Below, in pieces: positions 15,012 through 21,837 of a stretch of 23,504 nt of DNA. The stretch comes from Actinomycetes bacterium (lineage in GTDB: Bacteria; Actinomycetota; Coriobacteriia; Coriobacteriales; JAEZZM01). The stretch spans positions 1-23,504 of the forward strand of contig JAEZZM010000013.1 of the NCBI GenBank assembly GCA_023418575.1, read 5' to 3'. Position numbers and translations under genes: made by a program. The notes under the pieces were generated by a model, which did not search any database, was not told where the DNA came from, and was given only the letters and a program-made list of their open reading frames with translations. Numbering within the stretch: the stretch's first letter is position 1; each line of letters begins with the position of its first letter.

Positions 15012-15042
15012 AAAGCTAACTTATTATATTTTATCTAGCTTT
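15012..15042 (-). promoter_or_regulatory. Promoter with palindromic operator for the iron-uptake operon
   Basis: AAAGCTA (15012-15018) and TAGCTTT (15036-15042) form perfect 7-bp inverted arms. Read on the minus strand, a TATAAT (15028-15023) lies between them, about 68 bases upstream of the binding-protein ATG. A dyad overlapping a -10 box suits a repressor, and an iron-responsive one is expected for this operon, but the sequence is not a canonical DtxR/IdeR or Fur box. No good -35 is evident. Confidence 0.5.
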
Positions 15043-15264
15043 ATGTATTATTATTTAGCCTTATCATCATGAGCTATTGCATAAAATATGCCACAGATCA
15101 CAGGTGAACACTGGCTTATTTATCATATCTATGCTTAAGAATGTTTTGGTGCTCTTATGCTAGCAAGGGCTTAAGCTAGTAAGCTTGATCCGCTAGGATT
15201 TAGCTTGGAAAGTTAAAGTCTCATGTATGTAATAAAAATGTAGTTTTAGTATGCGGCTTGATTT

Positions 15265-15293
15265 TTGTTTAAAAAAGGTAGGTGAATTTATAT
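15265..15293 (+). promoter_or_regulatory. Weak candidate promoter for the VanZ-like gene
   Basis: TTGTTT (15265-15270) and TTATAT (15288-15293) are spaced by 17 bases, about 45 bases before the ATG. The match to consensus is modest; this is the best pair I see in the stretch. Confidence 0.3.
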
Positions 15294-15338
15294 CATAAGC
15301 ATAGGCTCACCCCGAAATAATGATTGGAGGTGAAAGTC

Positions 15339-15803
15339 ATGAAAAAAGGATTTCTGGTTTCCAAGGTAGTTATAGTACTAATCTATACGTTCGTATTGTT
15401 GTCTATTAAATATATTACGAATCCACGTGGCATTAGTCTTCTGTCTAATATGGGCGACAACGGTATTAATCTTATTCCGTTTGCGACCATCAGTCATTAT
15501 TTGGCCAATATTGGTCATTATAATGATTCCATAATTTTAGGTGGGCTGTTTTCTTTTTTTATGTTTGTGCCTCTGGCTATAATTATCGGCTGCTTTGACG
15601 TATTTTCTAAAAATTGTAACAAAGTGCTAAGCGTATGTTTAATTGTAGCCGCAGTGCTTTTATATACGATTATAGCTCGAGTGCTTTTATTGGCTGTATT
15701 TGACATAGATTCTGTTGTGCTGCGTGTTGTGGCAGCGATCGTTTGTTATATCTTATTTACAAAGATATTTCTTAGAAAGGCAGTTAGACATGAAGATTTA
15801 TAA
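15339..15803 (+). CDS. VanZ-like family membrane protein
   Basis: This 154-residue protein has about four hydrophobic helices. The NLIPF motif (residues 44-48, in GINLIPFATI) directly after the first helix and short loop is characteristic of VanZ-like proteins. The start is ATG 15339, preceded by GGAGGTG; an upstream in-frame TTG at 15324 lies at the ribosome site itself and is rejected. VanZ of glycopeptide resistance clusters gives low-level teicoplanin resistance, but most VanZ-like proteins have no known role. The 3' end overlaps the next gene by 14 bases, so the two form an operon. The location beside a RiPP operon invites, but does not prove, a role in self-protection. Confidence 0.8.
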   Translation: MKKGFLVSKVVIVLIYTFVLLSIKYITNPRGISLLSNMGDNGINLIPFATISHYLANIGHYNDSIILGGLFSFFMFVPLAIIIGCFDVFSKNCNKVLSVCLIVAAVLLYTIIARVLLLAVFDIDSVVLRVVAAIVCYILFTKIFLRKAVRHEDL

Positions 15804-16419
15804 GGCTGTTTTTCCGTTTCTATTATCTCTAGCTCTATTTCCAGGTATGGCTCTCGCATCAGATAATAGTAATTTGAGTTCTAATGAAAACACTACTGCT
15901 GAGAGCGTAGCATTTATTAAAGATTTAAGTGCTAAGTATAAGATTGATTTGAGTAAAACGGTAATTGCATATAATAAAACTCCTGAACCAATCGTTATTC
16001 CAGATGGAATGAGTAATTATATTAATCCCGTTACTAAAGAGTACTTCATTTTTAGTAAACCTTCTGAAAAGAGTTCAGTTGCAAGAGAGTTCAATTTTGA
16101 TATTTATCGTTATGTGAGAGGGCCAAGTTTTTCTATTTCTTCATCTACCCTTAGTGTTTGGGCGCAAAGCGTATTGTATGATGGAGAGGAAAGCTACTCT
16201 AAACCAGCTTATGGAAGTACCTATACTATTCGCTTGGCCCATGAAGGTCTATTTGGAAGAGCAAAAGGGGTATCGTTTCCCATAAATAGTTCTCAGACCT
16301 CGACATTTGGTTCCTCATGGAATACAAATAAGAAGGTTTATGTAGAAGTTGATAATGATGGAAGTTTTCATGAGTCTAGACAGAATCTTGTAGGAAATGG
16401 AGTCGTTTACAATATGTAG
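15790..16419 (+). CDS. Secreted protein of unknown function
   Basis: I do not recognise this 209-residue protein. Residues 1-23 form a clear Sec signal peptide (MKIYKAVFPF, hydrophobic core, ALA before Ser24), so the mature protein is probably exported. The mature part begins Ser/Asn-rich, then contains YKIDLSKTVIAYNKTPEPIV and a beta-rich C-terminal half (residues ~110-209) with many Ser/Tyr and no Cys. The ATG at 15790 follows AAAGG at a usable distance and overlaps the end of the VanZ-like gene; upstream in-frame extension would remove the signal peptide from the N-terminus and is not supported. It is cotranscribed with the VanZ-like gene and ended by the hairpin at 16484-16518. Confidence 0.75.
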   Translation: MKIYKAVFPFLLSLALFPGMALASDNSNLSSNENTTAESVAFIKDLSAKYKIDLSKTVIAYNKTPEPIVIPDGMSNYINPVTKEYFIFSKPSEKSSVAREFNFDIYRYVRGPSFSISSSTLSVWAQSVLYDGEESYSKPAYGSTYTIRLAHEGLFGRAKGVSFPINSSQTSTFGSSWNTNKKVYVEVDNDGSFHESRQNLVGNGVVYNM

Positions 16420-16483
16420 GTTCGCTGATGTGGGATAAAGGTTAGATCAAAAGTTGAATGCAGATTTAGATGTAAATAGATGA

Positions 16484-16530
16484 GGGTCCTGGTAGTTATT
16501 ACATAATTATCAGGACCCATTCTTTTGTTT
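16484..16530 (+). terminator. Hairpin terminator after the VanZ-like/secreted protein pair
   Basis: GGGTCCTG (16484-16491) pairs perfectly with CAGGACCC (16511-16518), followed by ATTCTTTTGTTT. It is 65 bases past the stop of the secreted protein gene and fits a rho-independent terminator for the plus strand. Confidence 0.8.
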
Positions 16531-16628
16531 AAAGGATGAAAGCAATATATTATTTGTTAGTAATTGCTTATAAACTATTTACGTGTTGAATTCTAGGAAT
16601 TCTTTTAACACTATCAGCATAAAATTCA

Positions 16629-18434
16629 TTACGCTCCTTCATGCTGCAAAATCCTTAGCTGCTCGCTTACCATGGTGGCAAAAAGACCTTGCTGCTCAAT
16701 AAGGCGCTGGGGACTTCCCTCTTCTACCAGTTGTCCCTTTTGAATTACCAAGACCCTATCTGCTGCTAAAGCTTGCGGGATGCGATGGGTAACAATAACA
16801 GAAGTCTTACCTTTAGTTAGATCTATAAGGGTATCAAAGAGTTCTGCCTCATAAATTGGATCAATGGCACTGGTTGGCTCATCTAACAACAATACTGGGG
16901 TGTTTCTCATGAGTGCGCGAGCGATAGATAAGCGCTGCTGTTGACCACCTGAGAGTTCTTGTCCACCAAACTCAATACCAAGCTTCTTATCGAGTGCAAG
17001 TCCAGAACTTGAGTGCATAGTGTCAAGCACCTCTTGCACTTCTAGATCGCTATGCTCACCAAAAGCAATATTATCTTTCACGTCTAGAGCAAAGGTATGA
17101 GGCTTTTGCGGCACCATAGAGATATGCTCTCTCCAGCTATCAAGGTTTTCATAGCTAAGAGGCATGCCAGCAACTGCAATGCTTCCTGCTGTGGGAAGGC
17201 ACATACCAGTTAAAAGCTTTAATATGGTGGACTTGCCAGCACCGTTTTCTCCCACAATAGCAATGCGCTCACCTTCTTTAATACTAAAGCTCACATTTTG
17301 TAGTACTGGCACTTCAGGAGCACTGGGATAGGCATATGATACTCCTTGAAAGCTAATGAGGGCATCCGTTTCTTGTGCAAGTTCTAATACCTTTGCGCTT
17401 AAGTCAGCCGCATTATGTTCGTTATCTTCGCGGGTGGCTAAAAAAGCCTTTAAGTCTTTAAAGAAAAATGCTTTCTCACTGATAAAAGAGATGTTGTCTA
17501 CCAGGCTATTAATAGTTGCCTGTAAGGCTAAGAAGGCTTGCAAAGAAGCAGCTAAGGTAGAAATCAAAATCCCCATGGTGCTTGCTTTGTTTAAGAGCAA
17601 AAAGATAGCAAGCGCATAACCTGCAACACCTACTACCAACAAAGGCAAATTTCTCAGAATGCCCTTGTGGCGCTGAGTTCGCAGGTGACTTAAGAGTGAG
17701 CGGCGATTTTCTTGAAATGCTTGCAGGAAAAAGTCTTGCGTCTTATTCAGACGAAGATCAATAAATGCATCTCTTTGCAAATAGAGATGAGAAATGTATT
17801 CAAGAAAGCGAGCCTGAGCCGCACGCACTTTAATACCAAGCCAATTTTGCTCGCGCATGCTCACATAGGCAAAAGTCAAAGGCAGACTTGCTAAAAAGAG
17901 TGTTACGGGTGCCAGTACAGAGATGGTTGCAATCAAGAATACATATGAGAGAAGGGTGACCACATCTTTTAGAATGCACGAATACAAAACAATATAGTTT
18001 GAAGGGCGACTTTTAGACTCATTTACCACAATGCTGAGCATGTCAAAGGTCTCAGGTTTATCAAAAAACCTTAAGGTTTTAAGGCTTAAACCCTTCTTTA
18101 ACATAATCTCTTGCATGTAGGTGCTAATGTCTTCATTCATACGACCAGATAAAGAAAAGGCAAGAGTTTGAAAGATGGCGGAGCTTAAAAATAGCAATGC
18201 CCAGGCTAGCACAATATAGCCCAAAGGAATGCTAGCGGCAAAATTATTGGGGCCCTCTTGAGCAAAATGTTGCACGGTAAGACCTAACAAGACAGTAAGC
18301 ACTGGAGCGATAAGACCTTGCAACACCAACATGATGCTCATGCCAATAAAAGGTAGCCGAGAAGAGCGCATCACAAAAGGGATTGCATAAAAAGGGGCAG
18401 CTATCTTTTCTAGGTTAAAGCTCTTAAAGGCCAT
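16629..18434 (-). CDS. ABC exporter (fused permease-ATPase) of the RiPP operon, no C39 peptidase
   Basis: This 601-residue half-transporter has an N-terminal six-helix-type membrane domain (about residues 25-320) and a C-terminal ATPase. Motifs are Walker A GENGAGKST (395-403), signature LSGGQ (494-498), Walker B VLLLDE (514-519) and H-loop His550. Lantibiotic transporters of class II often carry an N-terminal C39 peptidase of about 150 residues that cleaves the leader; here the membrane domain starts almost at once, so the protein exports but should not process. I chose ATG 18434 (MAFKSF) because AAGGAG sits 7 bases upstream; the ATG at 18449 is placed at that ribosome site. The gene overlaps the dehydratase by 11 bases, showing tight coupling. 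The substrate (modified peptide) is inferred from context. Confidence 0.88.
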   Translation of the reverse strand: MAFKSFNLEKIAAPFYAIPFVMRSSRLPFIGMSIMLVLQGLIAPVLTVLLGLTVQHFAQEGPNNFAASIPLGYIVLAWALLFLSSAIFQTLAFSLSGRMNEDISTYMQEIMLKKGLSLKTLRFFDKPETFDMLSIVVNESKSRPSNYIVLYSCILKDVVTLLSYVFLIATISVLAPVTLFLASLPLTFAYVSMREQNWLGIKVRAAQARFLEYISHLYLQRDAFIDLRLNKTQDFFLQAFQENRRSLLSHLRTQRHKGILRNLPLLVVGVAGYALAIFLLLNKASTMGILISTLAASLQAFLALQATINSLVDNISFISEKAFFFKDLKAFLATREDNEHNAADLSAKVLELAQETDALISFQGVSYAYPSAPEVPVLQNVSFSIKEGERIAIVGENGAGKSTILKLLTGMCLPTAGSIAVAGMPLSYENLDSWREHISMVPQKPHTFALDVKDNIAFGEHSDLEVQEVLDTMHSSSGLALDKKLGIEFGGQELSGGQQQRLSIARALMRNTPVLLLDEPTSAIDPIYEAELFDTLIDLTKGKTSVIVTHRIPQALAADRVLVIQKGQLVEEGSPQRLIEQQGLFATMVSEQLRILQHEGA

Positions 18435-20064
18435 AAGGATCTCCTTCATTTTTAAGGATTAATGAGATTTCTTCTTCGCTTACATCACAGTTCTCGTCTA
18501 AAGGTCTCAAATGATGTGAAGCCAGTTGCTTTTGTCTTGTAATATATGCGTCATCCAAACATTCAAAAAAATTTGTTATTTGCTCAAATGCTGTAGACTG
18601 GAAGTATTGGGGGTAGATCTTACCTGTTCCGTCTATCAGATCTCTCGAAAAAGGGTGGCAGTAAAAGACAGGTATATCTTTATTAATAAGGCAGTTGAGC
18701 TCATAGTCAATTAATAAATTTGGGTCAGTACTAAGGCTCTTAAAATCACTATGAACTAACTGTAACTTTTTTCTTGCTACCTTCTGAGCATCGTTAACAG
18801 TTCTCACCAACTCCGGCTGTTCAAGTAAACGAATGATATAGGCATAGTAGAGAGTGGCTCGAACTATTTGCCTTGCGAAACTAAAGTTGTCTTTGTTGCA
18901 AATTAAAAAGCTCTTTATTTTGTTCTTGTTAGATTGTAATTGAAGGTAACCTTTTTCCAAACCGTCTAAAAAGGAACTTAAATGATTTGCAGGAGGTTGA
19001 AATTTTAAGTTTTGAATAGGTTGATTCATGGGGGCAGAATGAACTTTCCCTCTCATTTTAACCTCTAGATTTAAACTCCTTTCATGAATCGGATGAGGGT
19101 ATACATAATGATATCTGTTTGAACCGTAAACCTGGAGCCCCCCCATCATTGGAATTTCATCATCACCATCTTCTAGATTCTGTAAAAATCCAGTTAAAAG
19201 TAACGACCTCTCTTCAGTTTCAGAAAAAATTTGCTTCGTGTTATGAAAAAAAGTTTCAGCATCTACTATCTTTATTGAGGTTTTAGTGGCTAGTATATTT
19301 TCAAAATGACCATCTGTAAAATTAAGCGCATCACAAAAAGCAACAGTCGTTCCAGTACGTTTCCAAAAGTTTTTAATGTCTTGCGTGTTGGAAAGAGCTT
19401 TGAAATGGAGTCCTTCTGCCCATCCGTAAGATTCTTTTGTGTATGCTCGCGGTATTACAGATCCATCAAAACCTATTTCATTCATTAGTTCAGTGATAAG
19501 ATTTTCATTCTTTAAAGATCGTGGTTTATAGAAAATAGAAAATCCGTTATCGAACCTAAACCTATAAACTTGTTCCCCACAGTTATGGGAGTCAGATCCA
19601 ACAGGCTCTATAAAGGATATCTTATTCAACGGTTGTTTAAAGTATTCCTTTATTACGGGTATATCATAGGCGAAGCGCTTTAGGCATTTTATAAACCCGA
19701 GGGTAAGATTGTTGATGTGTGTTTCGAGCTGTTGGTTGTAGAAATTGAACTGATTTTTAAAAGTTTTTGGTAGAATTCCAAGTTTTGAATCCTTGATGAA
19801 GAGTGATTGGTATGCCGTGTATTCAGAGATATTTTGAACCTCAACACCATTTTTTAGCTCACTGATTAGGTAAGCCACTGCAGGGAGGACGCTTTGGTCA
19901 CAATAGATTGCAAGATAATCGGAAAACTTGTTGAGTGTAGACCTATTGTCTGAGATAGGAATAGCATTAGATAGAGAGTTGAGAGCTGAGTCAATTTGTT
20001 CCAAGGAGTGCTCAATTATTTCATTGAATAATAAGGCTCTGCAGTTATCTATATATCTCGGCAA
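18424..20064 (-). CDS. LanM-type lanthipeptide dehydratase lacking the cyclase domain
   Basis: This 546-residue protein matches the N-terminal DUF4135 dehydratase half of class II lanthipeptide synthetases. It would phosphorylate Ser/Thr of a precursor and eliminate phosphate to give dehydroamino acids. Visible key features are SDSH (157-160), YKPRSL with Lys180 (179-184), YGWAE (213-217), DGHFEN with Asp251, His253 and Asn256, DAET with Asp268 (268-271), and the elimination pair Arg398/Thr404 in RQIVRATLYY, spaced six apart as in CylM (R506/T512). The late-domain KDIPVFY block (462-468) is present. LanM enzymes usually run to 900-1,100 residues; this one stops right after the dehydratase domain, with its stop inside the start of the exporter gene, so the end appears natural rather than degraded. 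The start is TTG 20064, 9 bases after AGGAG. The region is visibly A+T-rich. Confidence 0.88.
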   Translation of the reverse strand: MPRYIDNCRALLFNEIIEHSLEQIDSALNSLSNAIPISDNRSTLNKFSDYLAIYCDQSVLPAVAYLISELKNGVEVQNISEYTAYQSLFIKDSKLGILPKTFKNQFNFYNQQLETHINNLTLGFIKCLKRFAYDIPVIKEYFKQPLNKISFIEPVGSDSHNCGEQVYRFRFDNGFSIFYKPRSLKNENLITELMNEIGFDGSVIPRAYTKESYGWAEGLHFKALSNTQDIKNFWKRTGTTVAFCDALNFTDGHFENILATKTSIKIVDAETFFHNTKQIFSETEERSLLLTGFLQNLEDGDDEIPMMGGLQVYGSNRYHYVYPHPIHERSLNLEVKMRGKVHSAPMNQPIQNLKFQPPANHLSSFLDGLEKGYLQLQSNKNKIKSFLICNKDNFSFARQIVRATLYYAYIIRLLEQPELVRTVNDAQKVARKKLQLVHSDFKSLSTDPNLLIDYELNCLINKDIPVFYCHPFSRDLIDGTGKIYPQYFQSTAFEQITNFFECLDDAYITRQKQLASHHLRPLDENCDVSEEEISLILKNEGDPYGL

Positions 20065-20085
20065 TTGACTCAGCTCCTTTAATAG

Positions 20086-20271
20086 TTAGCTCAGACTGCT
20101 AATAAACTCTGAGAAATCTTGAGTGTCAAAATTCTTAGCAATGAGATCAAATTGATCAGCAGTTGATGCAATAACTCCTTGGGTACCAGATGCGCAGCAT
20201 GTACTAGTTACATCGATTACGCCATGTTTCTTGCCTAATAGCCCAAGTGAGAGATCGTTCAAGCCAGTCAT
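20086..20271 (-). CDS. Putative RiPP precursor peptide with apparent C-terminal follower
   Basis: This 61-residue peptide is the first gene of the operon, with a strong ribosome site (AAAGGAG, then ATG). It ends 21 bases before the dehydratase start. Residues 21-37 are rich in Thr, Ser, Gly and hold two adjacent cysteines (TSTCCASGTQG, Cys25 and Cys26), like a modifiable core. Residues 39-60 (DQFDLIAKNFDTQDFSEF then ISSL) are acidic and amphipathic, resembling the helical recognition leaders of class II precursors, but they sit at the C-terminus. There is no double-Gly cleavage site before the core. Residues 1-20 contain LSLGLLGKKHG. The layout suggests a core followed by a follower peptide, as known for bottromycins but not usual for lanthipeptides. 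Precursor status rests on position, size and composition, not on homology that I recognise. Confidence 0.65.
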   Translation of the reverse strand: MTGLNDLSLGLLGKKHGVIDVTSTCCASGTQGVIASTADQFDLIAKNFDTQDFSEFISSLS

Positions 20272-20296
20272 TTAAACTCCTTTCCGCAAAGCCTTA

Positions 20297-20340
20297 GACC
20301 AAAAATATACCTTTGGCAGTTCTGCGTGAGAAAGTACTTT
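20297..20340 (-). promoter_or_regulatory. Candidate promoter of the RiPP operon
   Basis: On the minus strand TATATT (20309-20304) lies about 33 bases upstream of the precursor ATG; the -35 region (around TTTCTC, near 20332) is weak. Only about 110 bases separate the precursor from the inverted repeat of the decayed insertion element, so the operon promoter must be in this gap or come from inside the element. Confidence 0.35.
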
Positions 20341-20382
20341 TCGGCAAATGGAGTTAAATATTCGGTTAGCGGAAATTTCGAG

Positions 20383-20404
20383 TTATAGGACAAAAAGTGT
20401 GTCT
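20383..20404 (+). repeat. Terminal inverted repeat, left end of decayed IS
   Basis: Begins TTATAGGACAAAAAGTGTG. It matches the right end in reverse orientation with one mismatch and resembles the end at 22421-22440. Confidence 0.9.
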
Positions 20405-20411
20405 GGGGCAA

Positions 20412-21137
20412 TTATTCAGTTAGGTATGGATAAGGGCTTGTATGATGCAGTTTACCCCACACTAAACCATCACCCCATCTTGGTGGTACATCTGTCTCTT
20501 TTTGATTGCTTGCATAGATTTCATACAAGCGTTCAATGTCTGCATCAGTTGGCATTGACCGTATTGATTGTGGGCTAAGATTAGGCTTTTCGCTATGCAT
20601 ATAGCAATACCAATACACTGCCTTAATTCTGCGAATGAGACTTTAGCTCCCTATAGTTTCTAAGAAGAGCTTTGATCTGGGTATTTGTGCCACCTTCTAT
20701 GTAATTATTTGTTGTAGGAAGTTATCTTTCTTTAGTGATATTAGGATCTAAATAGGTAAAGAGCGCTTCAGCTATTTATAAGGGCTATAAGCCCTCTTCT
20801 GGCCTTTCTAAGGGGTTCGTGGGTATATTTTTTTCTTTTTGTTGATAACTGACTTTTCATTTAGAAACTCACTTCAAGACTCACACCATTGCATAAAGCT
20901 CTCAAGCCACCACTGGGCTTGTTGTAGGTTTTCTATATGTATCAGTTCTTGGGAGAGCCTATAAGTTTTTCTAGACATAAGCCAAGAAAGAAACAACTTA
21001 AACTCGCGTGATACGGTGGTGTTGGTATGCGTTGTACTGAAGTTACAGCTCCTACAACGAAAACCTTGTTTGCCTGATTTTGTCTTCCCATTTCTCTTCA
21101 TTTGACCACCGCACCTAGGGCAAATCTTATTATTCAC
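20412..21137 (-). pseudogene. IS1249-like transposase remnant
   Basis: The N-terminal fragment (ATG 21137 to a stop at 20874, 87 residues) has a zinc ribbon CPRCGG...CRSC followed by SWLMSRKTYRLS. It then jumps directly to IENLQQAQWWLESFMQWCES, which matches a region far downstream in the second element (NIQQAQWWVENYLNWCE); the catalytic segment between is deleted. From 20873 down to 20640 the homologous sequence continues with several frame breaks and stops (YTHE, LRKAR and NNYIEG remain readable). The C-terminal piece (20618-20412) reads YCYMHSEKP, SMPTDADIE and WGDGLVWGKLHH, colinear with CYMHTQSPKP, VMPTDDDID and WGDKVVWEELHH of the other copy. Not functional. Confidence 0.88.
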
Positions 21138-21145
21138 AGCAATCT

Positions 21146-21180
21146 CCTTAAATCAGAGTACTTTTTTGTCTGATTTAAGG
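21146..21180 (-). promoter_or_regulatory. Stem-loop covering the transposase ribosome site
   Basis: CCTTAAATCAGA (21146-21157) and TCTGATTTAAGG (21169-21180) are perfect 12-bp inverted arms with an 11-base loop. On the minus-strand transcript the 3' arm ends in AAGG, which with the following AG forms the AAGGAG ribosome site before ATG 21137. Read-through transcripts entering the element would thus hide the site, a known self-limiting device of insertion elements. Confidence 0.6.
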
Positions 21181-21208
21181 GTATCTATCTGGGAAAACGT
21201 TAAATACT

Positions 21209-21230
21209 AGACACACCTTTTGTCCTATAA
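21209..21230 (-). repeat. Terminal inverted repeat, right end of decayed IS
   Basis: Reverse complement begins TTATAGGACAAAAGGTGTG; one mismatch to the left end. Confidence 0.9.
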
Positions 21231-21350
21231 GCCCGATACAGTGTATCAATTGAGTGTATTAGTGGACACTAAACTAATGCGATTCAGGTTATCGAAGCTA
21301 CTCTATAAAGAGAAGATCTAGACACAAACACTATTTTTCAATTAGCATAA

Positions 21351-21779
21351 TTATATAATCATCTTAAATAGTAAATATTCTAGTTTCTGTGCATCACTTA
21401 GATTTAACTTATCACAAGCCTTATTATCACTTGGGTTAGCCGCTATTCTTTTTCTTACAATAAATAAGACATCATAATTTCTTTCAAGGTATTTAAGACC
21501 ATTTCCTTTTGTTCTACATGCGACAATTGCATAGGCACATTTCTCCTGCTTTAATTTAGTTAATCCATCCTTTAAGGCATCTTCATAATCTCCTTTACTC
21601 CAAATCCCAATTTTATAATCCTTACCTCCAATATTGATATTATATGTTTTGCAGACTTCTTTTCTTCCTTTTTTAATATCTTTAGGCGGAGTGCATTTTC
21701 CTTGTAAAATCTTATCCAATTTTTTTAAAGTGCTGGTCTTGCCTGTATTAGCACTTCCTTGTAAGACTATAATCTGCAT
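21351..21779 (-). CDS. Small P-loop NTP-binding protein of unknown function
   Basis: This 142-residue protein has a Walker A motif GSANTGKT at residues 8-15, right after the first beta strand (MQIIVLQ), as in small P-loop kinases and ATPases. A likely Walker B-type strand is YAIVACRT, and a later strand is YDVLFIVRKRI. The C-terminal half is Lys-rich and soluble, with no membrane segment. The start is supported by AAAGGA 6 bases before the ATG. It follows the RelB/DinJ antitoxin and broken toxin on the same strand, about 60 bases after the toxin remnant, but nothing ties it functionally to them. I do not recognise a specific family; a predicted nucleotide-binding accessory protein is all that can be said. 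Confidence 0.7.
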   Translation of the reverse strand: MQIIVLQGSANTGKTSTLKKLDKILQGKCTPPKDIKKGRKEVCKTYNINIGGKDYKIGIWSKGDYEDALKDGLTKLKQEKCAYAIVACRTKGNGLKYLERNYDVLFIVRKRIAANPSDNKACDKLNLSDAQKLEYLLFKMII

Positions 21780-21837
21780 ATCAGTTCCTTTCTATTAGAT
21801 ATTTGATAAAATTTTATCTGCAAGGTTTATATGGGTT

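Larger units (their letters stand above)
14956..15338. other. Divergent intergenic region between iron operon and VanZ-like gene
   Basis: About 380 A+T-rich bases without a gene. It holds the candidate operon promoter/operator on the minus strand (15012-15042), a weak candidate promoter on the plus strand (15265-15293), and scattered TAAGCT/CTAGC-like words around 15155-15205 for which I see no function. Confidence 0.6.
20383..21230 (-). mobile_element. Decayed IS1249-like insertion element with both ends
   Basis: 22-bp terminal inverted repeats at 20383-20404 and 21209-21230 agree at 21 of 22 positions (both begin TTATAGGACAAAA when read inward). Between them, on the minus strand, lies a broken transposase whose zinc-ribbon N-terminus and C-terminus match the larger element at 22421 onward. 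At 848 bp it has lost the central catalytic part. I see no convincing target duplication at its borders. Confidence 0.85.

Noticed and set aside
15324..15338. TTG at 15324 as start of the VanZ-like protein
   Set aside because: It overlaps the GGAGGTG ribosome site that serves ATG 15339.
16583..16611. Inverted repeat after the exporter gene (GTGTT...AACAC enclosing two GAATTC)
   Set aside because: The stem is interrupted by a four-base bulge and is not followed by a T-run on the minus strand, so I do not call it a terminator of the RiPP operon.
18435..18449. Upstream ATG (18449) as start of the exporter
   Set aside because: The sequence AAGGAG within these first codons is itself the ribosome site for ATG 18434.
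20348..20578. Plus-strand 76-codon frame at the left end of the decayed IS
   Set aside because: It runs across the inverted repeat and antisense to the conserved transposase C-terminus, with no ribosome site.
20373..21240. Target-site duplication flanking the decayed IS
   Set aside because: The bases just outside the two terminal repeats do not match at 8-9 bp; the duplication is absent or eroded.
21259..21272. Small dyad TTAGTG/CACTAA between the IS and the P-loop gene
   Set aside because: Only six-base arms, no nearby promoter or gene start, likely chance in A+T-rich DNA.
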